DNA of 64,000 nt from Candidatus Electrothrix gigas (GCA_022766165.1 QYLO01000003.1:62001-126000), one strand, 5' to 3'. Shown: positions 55,501 through 63,833, numbered from the stretch's first letter. Notes: generated by a model from the sequence alone, not told the origin. Numbers and translations are program-made.

Positions 55501-57349
55501 CAACCCGATGCCTTTGCACATTATTGCCAATACAGAGACCTGATTGAAAATCAACAAAGGTTTGCCCTTCCTTGGGAGGTTTTGTTCTGAGGACGTACAT
55601 AATTTCAGCCAAGGCCTGTAAGAGCATCTCTGGTGACTCTGCTATAACCGCTGCCCGAACCAAATCACTGCTTGGATCATGTCCGCCGGGATCATATCCG
55701 TAAAGCTTACTCAGATGGACTGCTAAGTCCAGACGTTCACCTTCACAGATATTTCCTGCCAATTTTTCAGCAGCTTCTACTCTCTTGATCAGTTCTCCTA
55801 TATCGGGCGCACTGAAGATAAAGAGTTCAGTCCGTTGATAGTCTGCCAGTAACTTCTGTTCAGAAAGAGCAGATCGAAGTTTTGCTGAGGGTGCATCACC
55901 AGAGGCAAGGGCAAGATGTGAGTTAATACCGCCAAAGCCCATGCCAGAGACCCCGGCCCGGAGTGTTTCCTGGGAAGAACGGACTTCTCCGTGAATAAGT
56001 GGATAAAGAGCAGATGCTTTATCGGCAAAAACAGGGTTGGGATCAAAACAGTTGGCAAGAGGTGGCAGGACTCGTTGATTCAGGGCAATAACGGTTTTAA
56101 TCAATGCGCCAGCGCCTGATGCAGCCTTGGTATGGCCGATAAGCGATTTTAAAGAGGTCATGCCGCAAGGTCGGAGCTGCTCTGCATCTTCAGCTCTTTG
56201 TCTTTGCTCCGTATTATTTTCTCTATGATTTTTTGCGTAATATTTTGTAGTATGCTGCATTGCCAGCACAATACCTTCCAGTTCTGTTCTATCACCAACA
56301 GCTGTACCGGTTCCATGCCCTTCGATAAAGTCAAGTTTCTGCATATCCCAACCAGCCCGCTCATAGGCTCGTTGTAAGGCCCTTGCCTGTCCTTGGGCAT
56401 TTGGGGCAGTCAGGCTTCCCTTGCCATCTGAAGAAATACCCCAGCCATGCAGCACAGCATACACATAATCGCCATCACGAACAGCGTCTTGTAAGCGTTT
56501 CATCACCACAATACCGCAACCTTCACCTGGAATGAATCCATTGGCCCGACGATCATAGACCCGCATGTCGTTGGTGGTTAAAGCAGCAGTCTTAGCAAAA
56601 CCGACCAGTTCAAAGGTGTCTAAACTGATATCCACCCCACCGGCAAGCGCTAGGTCCAGCTCTTGGTTTACAAGATGATTTGCCGCAGTTGCCGCTGCAA
56701 TCACTGACGAGGAACAGGCTCCATCAACAGTATAACCTCCCCCGTGCAGGTCAAGAGAGTTACAGATTCTGCCGGCAATGGTATTGGACAGGGAACCGGC
56801 CAGCGTATCCTCTGTCATTGGCGTAAACACAGACGTATAATACCCCTCTGTTACTCTGAGCAACTCGGTGATTTGCTCTGAGGATAACCCTCTTTCATGT
56901 GCCGCAGTCTGTACAACTCGTCGGACAAAAGGCCAGCGCAACCGTAACCCCTCAGCCCGTGAATGTTCACCGGTCAGGCTGTTACCAAGAATGACTCCTG
57001 TGCGCTCTTTTGGCATGGACTCTTTGTCTAAGCCAGCATCCTGTAATGAGGCAAGGGCAACCTGTAAAGCCAACCAGTGGACAATATCAGTAGACTCAAA
57101 GGTTGTTTTTGGGATACGATAGTGAGCAGGATCAAAAGAAAACCCATCAATAAGGCCAGCCTTGCAACAGTATGTTTTATCTGGTGCAGCTGGGTCAGGG
57201 TTGTAGTAATCTGCTAGCGGTAAACGGGAGTCTGGAAAAGAACGGAACTGACGCCTTCTGGTCAAAATATTTTCCCAAAAAGAACGAAGATCCTGTGCGC
57301 CTGGATAATGACAGGCCATACCAATAATGGCGATTGATCTTGATTTCAT
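49544..57349 (-). CDS. Enediyne-type iterative polyketide synthase with two C-terminal thioesterase domains
   Basis: One frame of 2601 residues. Domains: ketosynthase 1-480 (Cys212 in VDGACSSS, His345 in EGHGTG, His406 in LIGH); acyltransferase about 600-940 (Ser719 in GGHSLGE, His834); acyl carrier 1100-1170 (Ser1131 in LDSIKASE); ketoreductase 1460-1700 (GGAKGIT, Tyr1615); hot-dog dehydratase 1720-2000 (His1746, Asp1925); phosphopantetheinyl transferase 2040-2235 (GCDLETV, WTVFECIFKAL); hot-dog thioesterase-like 2275-2420 and 2450-2600 (NLVGNIYFSNYYAWQARVRD). KS-AT-ACP-KR-DH-PPTase is the order of PksE enzymes, which make linear polyenes or enediyne precursors. Normally the thioesterase is a separate protein (DynE7/CalE7 type); here two are fused. 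No E3, E4 or E5 genes are near. The product is unknown; a polyene is more likely than an enediyne. Confidence 0.9.
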   Translation of the reverse strand: MKSRSIAIIGMACHYPGAQDLRSFWENILTRRRQFRSFPDSRLPLADYYNPDPAAPDKTYCCKAGLIDGFSFDPAHYRIPKTTFESTDIVHWLALQVALASLQDAGLDKESMPKERTGVILGNSLTGEHSRAEGLRLRWPFVRRVVQTAAHERGLSSEQITELLRVTEGYYTSVFTPMTEDTLAGSLSNTIAGRICNSLDLHGGGYTVDGACSSSVIAAATAANHLVNQELDLALAGGVDISLDTFELVGFAKTAALTTNDMRVYDRRANGFIPGEGCGIVVMKRLQDAVRDGDYVYAVLHGWGISSDGKGSLTAPNAQGQARALQRAYERAGWDMQKLDFIEGHGTGTAVGDRTELEGIVLAMQHTTKYYAKNHRENNTEQRQRAEDAEQLRPCGMTSLKSLIGHTKAASGAGALIKTVIALNQRVLPPLANCFDPNPVFADKASALYPLIHGEVRSSQETLRAGVSGMGFGGINSHLALASGDAPSAKLRSALSEQKLLADYQRTELFIFSAPDIGELIKRVEAAEKLAGNICEGERLDLAVHLSKLYGYDPGGHDPSSDLVRAAVIAESPEMLLQALAEIMYVLRTKPPKEGQTFVDFQSGLCIGNNVQRHRVGFLFPGQGSQQINMGCQLVQRHDWAAKMVQTMEQALAWPAGQQLHDLIFRPVERALNTAQVHDWQEQLKQTEVAQPAICLASLLRLEQLTRLGITPAAVGGHSLGELTACYAAGAYSGEELLRFAALRGQAMAASSSEQAGTMASLVCSADKAQALLHAVLGSQSTGKAEKGYAVVANKNSPSQTVLSGQPSSMKDICRFARNQGIRATPLPVANAFHSRFVSQAAQVLAKSCLLPDKPRQLTTALFSGLQGGRITLDCNLKKHFAEQVTSPVDFITLVQEISRECDLLLEVGPGRVLTGLAQSILADRDREAPLCFAVETTPEQDRDLNIFLANYFVRGGTVHWHVLYEDRLVRPFTPSHERVFLTNPCERPLRSFEGQTEQDTGKKNLGVTDRLLAKYAGISEEDLAVYLEQRGGFLGGLIRLDIDNMSSLGSRLSAPDQAAHKPSFSSFLPKITEKFAAKKVHQPASPENQVEQEKQSSTELLFSLIEERTGFSLKSLSLDLRLLDDLNLDSIKASELIAEAANRTGVRAATLHVAEYANATLQEVAALLDKEAGREQEQGQRQGGGQQHHKEAGQVGEHTESTTGYSSKYPGWVRDFTLQYFPEPLNQSYNKTIAYDQQEEVLLLVEPSEQYLAEPLILALQQDSEVHVKVQQVSFAEASQAEASLLDRFTSVIALLPELPQKLLHQHILVEQVTKLHTIFSPCFYRTGSDDQDQALVQALVVVQIGDGFFHDGAVVGSTKNNTKILKNSKTKTDTTAWQYSIKALAACYHLEQPDRKVRVLHFSSQIPVAKLCEYILRELSTPENYAAVSYAADQIRRVPRPVVRNTATDTLRTILWSPKDVILATGGAKGITAECALAFARATGVQLALVGNSSPSISNKQHDAILQTLKRADMGGLSAQYYQCDITDGEAVKRLVRQVEHEQGAITGVIHGSALNRPAELCHVSVDQALQEIGPKILGAINICAALQDHPPRLFVGFSSLIGITGMQKNGWYGFSNEALYFFLQQYRKAQPRTAILSIAFSIWDEVGMGVRMGSASWLRTQGVEPLSVAQGVSRFLQLTTYNPDTDQVIVTARTAGLDTFVPYGPELPQGLRFIDRVHTFQPGIEIFSQTRLSLEDDPYIKDHCWQGTYLFPMVFGLEAMAQAVQAVTGVTCFTAICIREIELARPIIVAEKTGAEIEIHALVLEQNAAEECRQVQVQIRTEQTDCRVDHFSAVFVFQDYQDEQEENPSHLSSQQEVPSQLNQLMPLDLVPEVDLYKEGFLFQGPLYQKIEQVFELSSESCLFSVSPLIEEKWMLGNPFCRDTLLQSGQLPIPRDLCLPRRIEQIKRFPVKNQGSQSGSQANCQNKRQVWGKVIIEEHREGYVYSSVTMFDATGQVIEQITGYKARIVEHNKDNPTAEELACPDQRDRMILLNELEKRKGLLPMHCMLPQLNVAFLPCLQYMSKKERRKKELPFIKSSLAPLLDGSDLRIEISWSEQGKPFLAIPTDAGVNFSLTHNEGTLVCSAGPGVQGCDLETVVDRSLESWHDLLGLDEGNKAILANLLQQGDSLQRAGTRLWTVFECIFKALERRPVVHFLRLLEKKDNTVLFLYDDCCLLTFPIQLTLREERMLAVVVPKKVGQNFSAQQVPVSTVPSEDNNIKNINKVWPKKVGSFTHEFTTTFLEGRGAAGKVYFTNIPIWMGELRELALLPIADSLVQDMKSRQWGMVTNRSSFTVDRQLDSYDTVIGEVRLLEDTDLSNSFLSLGFKWFKKQTDGSLMQAISGNLATTWVKVQGHGKVKQNNLPEYFIAYLKKLSCSQDYAKPQKKKPHAFFFKASSLFMATVSTRKQNILLKQQFLTSHEDSNLVGNIYFSNYYAWQARVRDQYLASSFPTLCSKSCSGDFVCVHAEVHHLQEAMPFEIIEVSMYLYELFAEGFTLYFEYHSVGKHGTRLKKLAHGEHTAVWVPKGPEVHSNTSLLQMPNEYVEHFMQKVGKTTDKV

Positions 57350-57744
57350 TAAATAAATACTACCTCAAAGCCTCTTTTCTGGTACTAGAGGGAGAGTCCA
57401 TACAAAGAGAACCTGCTGGATTGATTGGTTGCTGCCCTCAATACAGGGCTTCCTCTTTACAGAGCCAATGATCGGCAACCATTACACCAGTAATGAGTCT
57501 ATTGAGTCTATCCAGACTGGTTTAGCTCACTGCCCAAAATACATCTGATCTGGGGCATGGGATGTCCCAACAAAAGGATACAAGCCGATATCAGCTTTAC
57601 TCATAGTATGGCTGTCACGCAAGACAAGGTCAAGGTGGGATTTTCAGCAGTGCTTTGTCTCACCCTTTCAAGGTAATGTTTTTAGCTAGTGTAATATCAA
57701 AGGCTTGCCGGTGTTAGTATGCCAGTTAGTATGCCAGAGTTTTT
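57350..57744. other. Spacer upstream of the polyketide synthase
   Basis: 395 bp between the PKS start and the cbiG stop, both on the minus strand, with no convincing gene. A tandem GTTAGTATGCCA repeat lies at 57713-57735. No sigma-54 site and no cobalamin riboswitch is visible. Confidence 0.5.
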
Positions 57745-58800
57745 TCAGGCTGTTTTTCTTCTTGAGCAAAAGGCAAAAGGCGTTCGGATCTCGGCAATCG
57801 CAACCGTTACATTGGGGAATTTCATTTTTTGCACCAGCAAGGTGCCATTGCCAGAACACAAGATTGCCGCCGGTTCAGCCACGGCCTTGGCTCCAGTGGC
57901 CCGCAAAACCGCAGCAGATGCAGCGATACCTTGCACCTGATTGAGCTGTTCTGGAGTATAAAAATCAAGAGAAAGGTTATGGGAGCGGGCAAAGGTGAGC
58001 AGGCCCGGTTCATCGCTTTTCAGATCAATTGAGGCCAGCTTGCTCACAGACTCACGGGCCAGCTTGTTGACTTGACATACATGATCCAAGGCATTGCTGA
58101 TTTCCTCTGCTGGAGTATTACGATTACAGCCAATACCTATGACTAAGGCTTTGGGATGGAGTAACACTACCCTGCCCTGTTGCTCTACCTGTTGCTCTGT
58201 ACAGGAGGTAATCCACAGATCTGCACAACGTAGCTCTGTTGTCAGGGTGATATCCTTGGGAAGGGAGGGGAGCTGATAATCACTGTACAGAGATACTGAA
58301 CCGGTATTCACCAACTTTGCCATACTACGGGTCAGGCCCTGTTTATCTGTCACTGCAAGTCCCAGATCACGACACCAAAGATCTAAGGCTGTGTGTCCCA
58401 AGACATCAGATGCCGTGGTAATAACAGCCTGCCCTTTGAGTATGTCAGCAACCCTTTGCGCCAAGAGATTGCCCCCGCCCAAATGACCGGAGAGCAGGGA
58501 AATGGCATACTGTCCCTGCTCGTCACAGACCACCACTGCTGGATCAACTTGTTTATCCTGAAGCAACGGAGCAATACCACGGACAACGATACCAGTGGCC
58601 ATGATGCAGATCAGGTTGTCATGCTTCTGCCAAGCCTGGGCCAGCGTATTATGAATATTGCCCTTTGTAGAAAGAGTGGAAAGAGCGGGAAGAGTGGAGA
58701 GGTTGGAGAGAATGACGCTTTCAGGTAAATGCGTGGTAAGACGTTGAGCAAGTTGATTTCCGCCCTTGGTCAGGGCTATGATGGCTGTTTTCTTTTTCAT
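57745..58800 (-). CDS. cbiG: Cobalt-precorrin-5A hydrolase
   Basis: A 351-residue protein matching CbiG: IMATGIVVRGIAPLLQDKQ, LLSGHLGGGNLLAQ and the C-terminal domain VIGIGCNRNTPAEEI, SDEPGLLTFA and GIAASAAVLRATGAKAVAEP. It opens the lactone ring of cobalt-precorrin-5A in the anaerobic cobalamin pathway. Other cobalamin genes are not near. Corrinoid is needed by the AcsC/AcsD protein encoded at the other end of the window. Confidence 0.93.
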   Translation of the reverse strand: MKKKTAIIALTKGGNQLAQRLTTHLPESVILSNLSTLPALSTLSTKGNIHNTLAQAWQKHDNLICIMATGIVVRGIAPLLQDKQVDPAVVVCDEQGQYAISLLSGHLGGGNLLAQRVADILKGQAVITTASDVLGHTALDLWCRDLGLAVTDKQGLTRSMAKLVNTGSVSLYSDYQLPSLPKDITLTTELRCADLWITSCTEQQVEQQGRVVLLHPKALVIGIGCNRNTPAEEISNALDHVCQVNKLARESVSKLASIDLKSDEPGLLTFARSHNLSLDFYTPEQLNQVQGIAASAAVLRATGAKAVAEPAAILCSGNGTLLVQKMKFPNVTVAIAEIRTPFAFCSRRKTA

Positions 58801-58955
58801 ACTGTCCGATTTTCTGCATCAAGCCGAATCGAGCTGGCACCTACTATGTCTTTTTGGGATTGCGTCGGGGCAGGTTTTTTTTTAAGGTGCTTTGTAACCG
58901 ATTTACCAACCCCATAGCCAAAAAGGTGGGGGCAGTGTCGGGTTACGAGCTAGAA

Positions 58956-58995
58956 ACAAAAAAGCACCTGAGTCTACAAGAGACACAAGTGCTTG
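58956..58995 (-). terminator. Intrinsic terminator after tRNA-Thr
   Basis: Minus strand AAGCACTTG pairs with CAGGTGCTT and is followed by TTTTTTG, just downstream of the tRNA. Confidence 0.8.
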
Positions 58996-59002
58996 ATATT
59001 TC

Positions 59003-59079
59003 TGGAGCCGATAACCGGACTTGAACCGGTGACCTACTGATTACGAATCAGCCGCTCTACCAAACTGAGCTATATCGGC
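59003..59079 (-). tRNA. tRNA-Thr (CGT)
   Basis: On the minus strand: acceptor GCCGATA / TATCGGC, anticodon loop TTCGTAA (anticodon CGT), T arm CCGGTTCAAGTCCGG, encoded CCA. A terminator follows. Confidence 0.95.
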
Positions 59080-59146
59080 ATTTTTTCTGTCTGCTCTTTA
59101 ATGAAGCTTTATCCATGTAGCATGGTTGAGCTATACTGTCAAGATT

Positions 59147-60727
59147 ATGAAACACTATTTTACATTATTTGTCCTTTTTTTTTCCCTCTTACACCTCGTA
59201 CTTGTGGGATGCCGTGAACAAGAACAAAAAGTCAACTCTGTTCCATCTTCTGTGGCAGCACCAGCAACCGAGGCCGTCAAGAAAGAATTGCCACCGCCCC
59301 CAGCTCCTGGTTGCCAGTCCTGTCATCAAGAGATACAGCTTGACAAAGCCCATGATGTTCCGCATGTTGCCTGCACGGACTGTCATCAGGGCAATAACGA
59401 GACGAATAACAAAGACATTGCCCATCAGGGCCTGATTGCACAGGCGGCAAGCCCGGCAACTATGCAAACAACCTGTGGAAAATGTCATGCTACACAGCTT
59501 GATCGGTGCGGTCAGTCCAGCCATTTTACCATGCGCAATGCTGTCAACTTGGTTCGGGAACATTTCTCTCTTGCACCGCTCAAAAGCCTTCTAGAGATCC
59601 CAGAAAGCCAAGGGCCACCACAGAGCAAAGAGGAACTGGTCAACGACCTGCTTCGTCGTCACTGCCTGCGTTGTCATGTCTACAGCAAGGGGGACAACTA
59701 TCCCTATGTTCGGCACGGCAGTGGCTGTGCAGCCTGTCATCTGCAATATACTGATGGTAAGCTTACAGGGCTGGGGACAGCCGCAAAAACAGCAAGTCAT
59801 GCCTTTATCCGACCAACAAAACGCCAATGCCTGAGCTGTCATTACGGGAACCATGTGGGCAGTGATTTTGACGGCAGCTATGAGCAAGACTATAACTGGT
59901 CCTACCGAACACCCTTTGTCACTCGGTCTCCCTTTCTCCGTCCCTATGGGGTGGAGCTGCATAACCTTTCCCCGGATATTCATCAGCAACGCGGTATGAC
60001 CTGTGTAGACTGTCATACAGGCGCTGAGATATCTGGCAAGCAACCTGCTGTGCAATGTGTGGACTGTCATGCTCCTGATATCTCTGACACCTCATCCTTC
60101 CCTGCTCTGGCGAATCTCCGTGCCAAGGGAGAACAGCTCTTTGTAAAAATTCAGGGTGATGAGCAGGAGCTTCTGGTGCCAGGTCTGCAACATCCTGCCC
60201 ATGAAAAATACAAGCATCAGGTTGCCTGTCAGGTCTGTCATGCTCAATGGGCCTATAATGACGGGACAAACCATTTGCTGCTCAGTTACTCTGAAGATGT
60301 TGATCCGTGGGATCGTCTTGCTGTGCAATCCAGTTCTGCGGTAGAAGACTTTATTCAGCATAACCTGTACACTGAAGATGAGGAGCTTGCGCCTTCTTTG
60401 CCTGATCAAATCAGTGGTCAGCAGAGTCAGCAGAAACCCGGTATCTGGTATAGCGGCTTCAGCAAACGACGCTGGGAAGATATCTTGCTCGGTTTGGACA
60501 ACAACGGTATTATCAGAGTGATGCGACCAATTCTTGACTTGCGGCTTTCTGCAATTGATGAAGACGAAGAGATCATTGCGAACTTTGATAATCTCACAGG
60601 GAAAGACCAGGGACTGCTTCCCTATACCCCGCACACCACAGGGCGAGCTGGCCTGTTTTATGAACAACGTTTTCTCCACCTCTTGCCTACGCCTGCACAG
60701 GATAAAAAAGCAGCGCAGGAAGACTGA
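59147..60727 (+). CDS. Nonahaem c-type cytochrome lipoprotein
   Basis: A 526-residue protein from ATG 59147 (no clear RBS). The N-terminus is a lipoprotein signal (FFSLLHLVLVGC, lipobox LVGC). Nine CxxCH haem sites follow: CQSCH, CTDCH, CGKCH, CLRCH, CAACH, CLSCH, CVDCH, CVDCH and CQVCH, all within residues 60-370. The last 150 residues carry none. It is likely anchored to the outer or inner membrane facing the periplasm and moves electrons to or from other cytochromes. The RlpA-type lipoprotein gene begins 10 bp downstream. Confidence 0.88.
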   Translation: MKHYFTLFVLFFSLLHLVLVGCREQEQKVNSVPSSVAAPATEAVKKELPPPPAPGCQSCHQEIQLDKAHDVPHVACTDCHQGNNETNNKDIAHQGLIAQAASPATMQTTCGKCHATQLDRCGQSSHFTMRNAVNLVREHFSLAPLKSLLEIPESQGPPQSKEELVNDLLRRHCLRCHVYSKGDNYPYVRHGSGCAACHLQYTDGKLTGLGTAAKTASHAFIRPTKRQCLSCHYGNHVGSDFDGSYEQDYNWSYRTPFVTRSPFLRPYGVELHNLSPDIHQQRGMTCVDCHTGAEISGKQPAVQCVDCHAPDISDTSSFPALANLRAKGEQLFVKIQGDEQELLVPGLQHPAHEKYKHQVACQVCHAQWAYNDGTNHLLLSYSEDVDPWDRLAVQSSSAVEDFIQHNLYTEDEELAPSLPDQISGQQSQQKPGIWYSGFSKRRWEDILLGLDNNGIIRVMRPILDLRLSAIDEDEEIIANFDNLTGKDQGLLPYTPHTTGRAGLFYEQRFLHLLPTPAQDKKAAQED

Positions 60728-60737
60728 TAAAGACAAA

Positions 60738-61913
60738 ATGAACAACGCTACGAACACATCGCAATGGAAGGGTAGAAAGGGGTGGAATATTTTGAATATT
60801 CTGAATATTCTGCTTATGCCCTTTCTTTTCCTCAGCCTGCTGTTGCTTGTAAACGGTTGTGCGCCTCAAAAGATTTCTAGAATGCCAAAAGGTCATGAAG
60901 GTTATGAGCAAGATCTTGATGCTGAAAACAGAGCTATTCGGGAAAAAGCACTGAGAATACTGAGGAGAAAAGACAAAGCAAGAGGGGCTACTCAAAAAAG
61001 AACACAAAAGAGAACATTAAGGAAACAATCCAAGAAAAAGGTTAAGAGCAAGGCAAAGAAGAAAAACTGGAAAAAAAAGCCAGCAACCCAGAGACCTTAT
61101 GTTATTGAAGGGCAGACCTATTACCCTATTCCCTCGGCAGAAGGCTATGAGGAAATAGGCTTGGCCTCTTGGTACGGTGATCCTTTTCATGGACGCAAGA
61201 CCGCCAATGGTGAGACATACGATATGTACGGAATCACAGCTGCCCATAAAACCCTGCCTATGGGAACCATGCTCTTGGTGAAAAACTTGGCCAATGGCAA
61301 GACAGCCACGGTACGCATCAATGATCGAGGACCTTTTGTTGATGGCCGGATTATTGATTTGAGCCATACTACTGCAAAGGCATTGGGTATTTTACAGAAG
61401 GGAACAGGCAAGGTAAAGATTGTTGCACTTGGTGCTGCTGAAGAGCAAGATGAGCAAAGTGAACACAGTGGGCAAAGAACGCAAGAGGAGGATATCGTTA
61501 GTGCGTTGGCTGAAGAAAACCACAAAGAGAGAATGGAGGATGGGATACCCATTCTTGTTGCACAATATAAAAAGAAAAAAAAGAACTCTACAACCCAGAA
61601 TGCGGTTCTTCGTCCTCAGAGCAAGAAAAAACGCATCAGTCAGGATTTTGATACAGGAAACTTTTACATTCAGGTGAGGAGTTTTGAAGAAAAAAGCAAG
61701 GCACGCACGTTGGCTCAGACCTTTGCTGCCAAGGGTCATGACGTAATTATTCAGGATTTTGCAGCCGCTGGAGTCCATCTCTTCCGGGTGTTGGTTTTCA
61801 GTAGTACCTCATTAAGAAAGGCCAAACAGCATAAAGAAGCACTAAAAAGGCAAGGGTATGAACACGCCTTTGTGATTGCCAGAGATAAAAAGAAAAAAGG
61901 AGCGGGTAAATAA
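60738..61913 (+). CDS. rlpA: RlpA-like septal lipoprotein with SPOR domain
   Basis: A 391-residue protein from ATG 60738. It has a lipoprotein signal (LLLLVNGC), a basic Lys/Arg-rich region (about 70-115), the RlpA double-psi beta-barrel (GLASWYGDPFHGRKTANGET, then RINDRGPFVDGRIIDLS; the catalytic Asp and His of the glycan-cleaving family are in these blocks) and a C-terminal SPOR domain (FYIQVRSFEEKSKARTLAQ) that binds denuded peptidoglycan at the septum. RlpA cleaves naked glycan strands. It follows the cytochrome gene closely, which is unusual. Confidence 0.9.
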   Translation: MNNATNTSQWKGRKGWNILNILNILLMPFLFLSLLLLVNGCAPQKISRMPKGHEGYEQDLDAENRAIREKALRILRRKDKARGATQKRTQKRTLRKQSKKKVKSKAKKKNWKKKPATQRPYVIEGQTYYPIPSAEGYEEIGLASWYGDPFHGRKTANGETYDMYGITAAHKTLPMGTMLLVKNLANGKTATVRINDRGPFVDGRIIDLSHTTAKALGILQKGTGKVKIVALGAAEEQDEQSEHSGQRTQEEDIVSALAEENHKERMEDGIPILVAQYKKKKKNSTTQNAVLRPQSKKKRISQDFDTGNFYIQVRSFEEKSKARTLAQTFAAKGHDVIIQDFAAAGVHLFRVLVFSSTSLRKAKQHKEALKRQGYEHAFVIARDKKKKGAGK

Positions 61914-61979
61914 AAGGGCGGGATTGACCCTGCCCCAGAGGGGCAGGAAGTCTATTCTATTACAGAATATTACAGGATA

Positions 61980-63185
61980 CTACAGGGTGAGGCTCTTCTG
62001 TGCCACAAGGTAATCCTTTTCATTTATTCCGTTCTCTGGAATACCAAAGGCTTTAATCGCCTTGCCCGGAAAGAGACGGTAAATCAACATCACATCAACC
62101 TGCTTAATTTCTGGATCATTAAGCACATAGGTTATCTCTCTGGTTTCTCCTGCTTTAAGTCGTGTATCAAAGGCTATTCCATCGGCAAGCCAGGAAGGCA
62201 CACCTATTTTATCACCTGCCTTAAAGGCTTTAAAGAAGAGAGCCTGCCTATCTTCCAACGGACTCTTTGTAAACTTTTTCCAAATCTTTTTCCCCTCCTT
62301 GTCCTTGGCAACCACCTTGACTAAGGCCATGCGCATGGGGTTGGTTGACGGAAAGGTGTGCTTGATAATATTTTTCACGGTCACCACAAGGTGTTGCTCT
62401 TCGTCTTTGGAGATGATTTCCGCATCAAGGGTTACAGCCTTTTTCAGCATCTCAATATCATGACCACCCGGCATCGTATGCGAACGATGCGTTTTGCCAT
62501 CTATGCCAACAGTAGAAGGACCTGCAACCTCGGGCATGTGGCATTCAAGGCAATTTCCCTGCGAAACATCTTTCATCATGCAGATAGGTACTTTTTTCTT
62601 ATTTAGCTTATGGCTATGGCAGCCCATACAGACCTCGCCCTTGGTAAACAGAGAAGACTGTTCGGTTGCATGCGGAAGATCCTTTTTTGCCGGGTTGCTG
62701 GAGTACAAGGTGCCATCCATATTAAGCTTATAATGATTAAATGTTTCCTTCTCTCCAATAGAGTCAATACGATGGCAAAAGGTACAGCCTGTTCCCTCGG
62801 TATGGGTCCAGTTGTTGCTGTCCAGTTCTGCTGCACCAGTCATCAGTTCCTGAATATTATCTGCCATTGGTGCATGACAGTTGGCACAGTGGTAATTTCC
62901 CTTTTTGCCCTTTTCCTTCATGGCTTTGAGAAAAGCCTGATGCACGGCACCGTGAGCAGGATTGACAAGGGCTGAAGATCTGGCGTGAGATGACTCCTTC
63001 CACTCGTTGTAGATAGTAGGATGACAGGATGCACACTCTTTGGATTGTGCCAAAGGAACAGCTCCTTTTGGGAGTTCGTGGGTATACGTTTGCGTTGCAT
63101 AATGGGCATTAGTATCGGTTGCATAGGTTATGGGTAAATTACCTAAGAGACAGATAAGGGCGAATAATACGAGTTGGTGTTTCAT
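61980..63185 (-). CDS. Pentahaem c554-like cytochrome
   Basis: A 401-residue protein from ATG 63185 (GGAGGAG about 11 bases upstream; the longer frame starts inside non-coding DNA). A Sec signal peptide (LVLFALICLLGNLPITYA) is followed by five CxxCH sites: CASCH, CANCH, CTFCH, CMGCH and CLECH. The N-terminal part (SKECASCHPTIYNEWKESSH) matches the cytochrome c554 family of periplasmic multihaem proteins; the C-terminal 150 residues form a haem-free beta domain. It probably takes part in periplasmic electron transfer. Confidence 0.88.
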   Translation of the reverse strand: MKHQLVLFALICLLGNLPITYATDTNAHYATQTYTHELPKGAVPLAQSKECASCHPTIYNEWKESSHARSSALVNPAHGAVHQAFLKAMKEKGKKGNYHCANCHAPMADNIQELMTGAAELDSNNWTHTEGTGCTFCHRIDSIGEKETFNHYKLNMDGTLYSSNPAKKDLPHATEQSSLFTKGEVCMGCHSHKLNKKKVPICMMKDVSQGNCLECHMPEVAGPSTVGIDGKTHRSHTMPGGHDIEMLKKAVTLDAEIISKDEEQHLVVTVKNIIKHTFPSTNPMRMALVKVVAKDKEGKKIWKKFTKSPLEDRQALFFKAFKAGDKIGVPSWLADGIAFDTRLKAGETREITYVLNDPEIKQVDVMLIYRLFPGKAIKAFGIPENGINEKDYLVAQKSLTL

Positions 63186-63833
63186 GCTTTGTTTTTCTCC
63201 TCCATTGAAAAAATTGTATTGCTTGTCGCAAGGCAATGCGAATAATGCATCGTTAGCTAACTTACGAATCATATTTTGCCCTGTCAATAGGAAAAATTAC
63301 CAAATTTATCAAATTGCTAAAAGCCTTGCTGACATATAACCAAATAATTTATGGTTGTGCGTTATAGTTGTACGGGAGAGATAGCTGTTGTTGTACTCTC
63401 TAATACGCCTCTCTTTATAGTACTATAAACAGTGGCACCTACTCTCTATAAACACCTCCTCTATAGTGCTATGGAGAGGCAGTTTATAGCACTATAAACT
63501 GGGATGAGTTTTCTCCTATCAGGGGAATGCCTACCTGCCTCTTATAATCAATTGCAGTTTGTTGTTGACAACCGCCTTATATCGCCTTACTACTGCTTAA
63601 CATAGTTTCTTTAACCCTCTTATCACTCTTTTTTCCAAGGACAGACCTCGTAAAAAACCGGTCAATTTCAGTTTACAGATAATGTAAAATCAAAGTTATG
63701 AGATTAAAATGGACATTTTAATTTTTTGATACTTGTTATTTTATAATTAAAATCTAAATAACGTTAAAATATATTTCTTTTTCTTGAAAAACCTTTTATA
63801 TTGAATGAAAATTAAATATAAAAGGAAGCTACA
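63186..63833. other. Spacer with a cluster of palindromes
   Basis: 648 bp between two divergent genes. It has no convincing gene and contains three related palindromes (63414-63500). The last 200 bp are very AT-rich. Confidence 0.6.
63414..63500. promoter_or_regulatory. Three related palindromes, possible operator array
   Basis: TTTATAGTACTATAAA (63414-63429), CCTCCTCTATAGTGCTATGG with AGAGG (63455-63479) and AGTTTATAGCACTATAAACT (63481-63500) share the core CTATAG/CTATA. The spacing and repeat of the core suggest sites for a dimeric regulator, about 230-310 bp upstream of the cytochrome start at 63185. Confidence 0.5.

Noticed and set aside
49544..57349. A PUFA synthase or heterocyst-glycolipid-type synthase
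   Set aside because: Only one carrier domain, a built-in PPTase and the order KS-AT-ACP-KR-DH-PPTase fit enediyne-type enzymes better than PUFA synthases with multiple carriers.
57350..57744. A cobalamin riboswitch near cbiG or the PKS
   Set aside because: No B12-box-like sequence (GCCACTG core) is visible in this spacer or upstream of cbiG.
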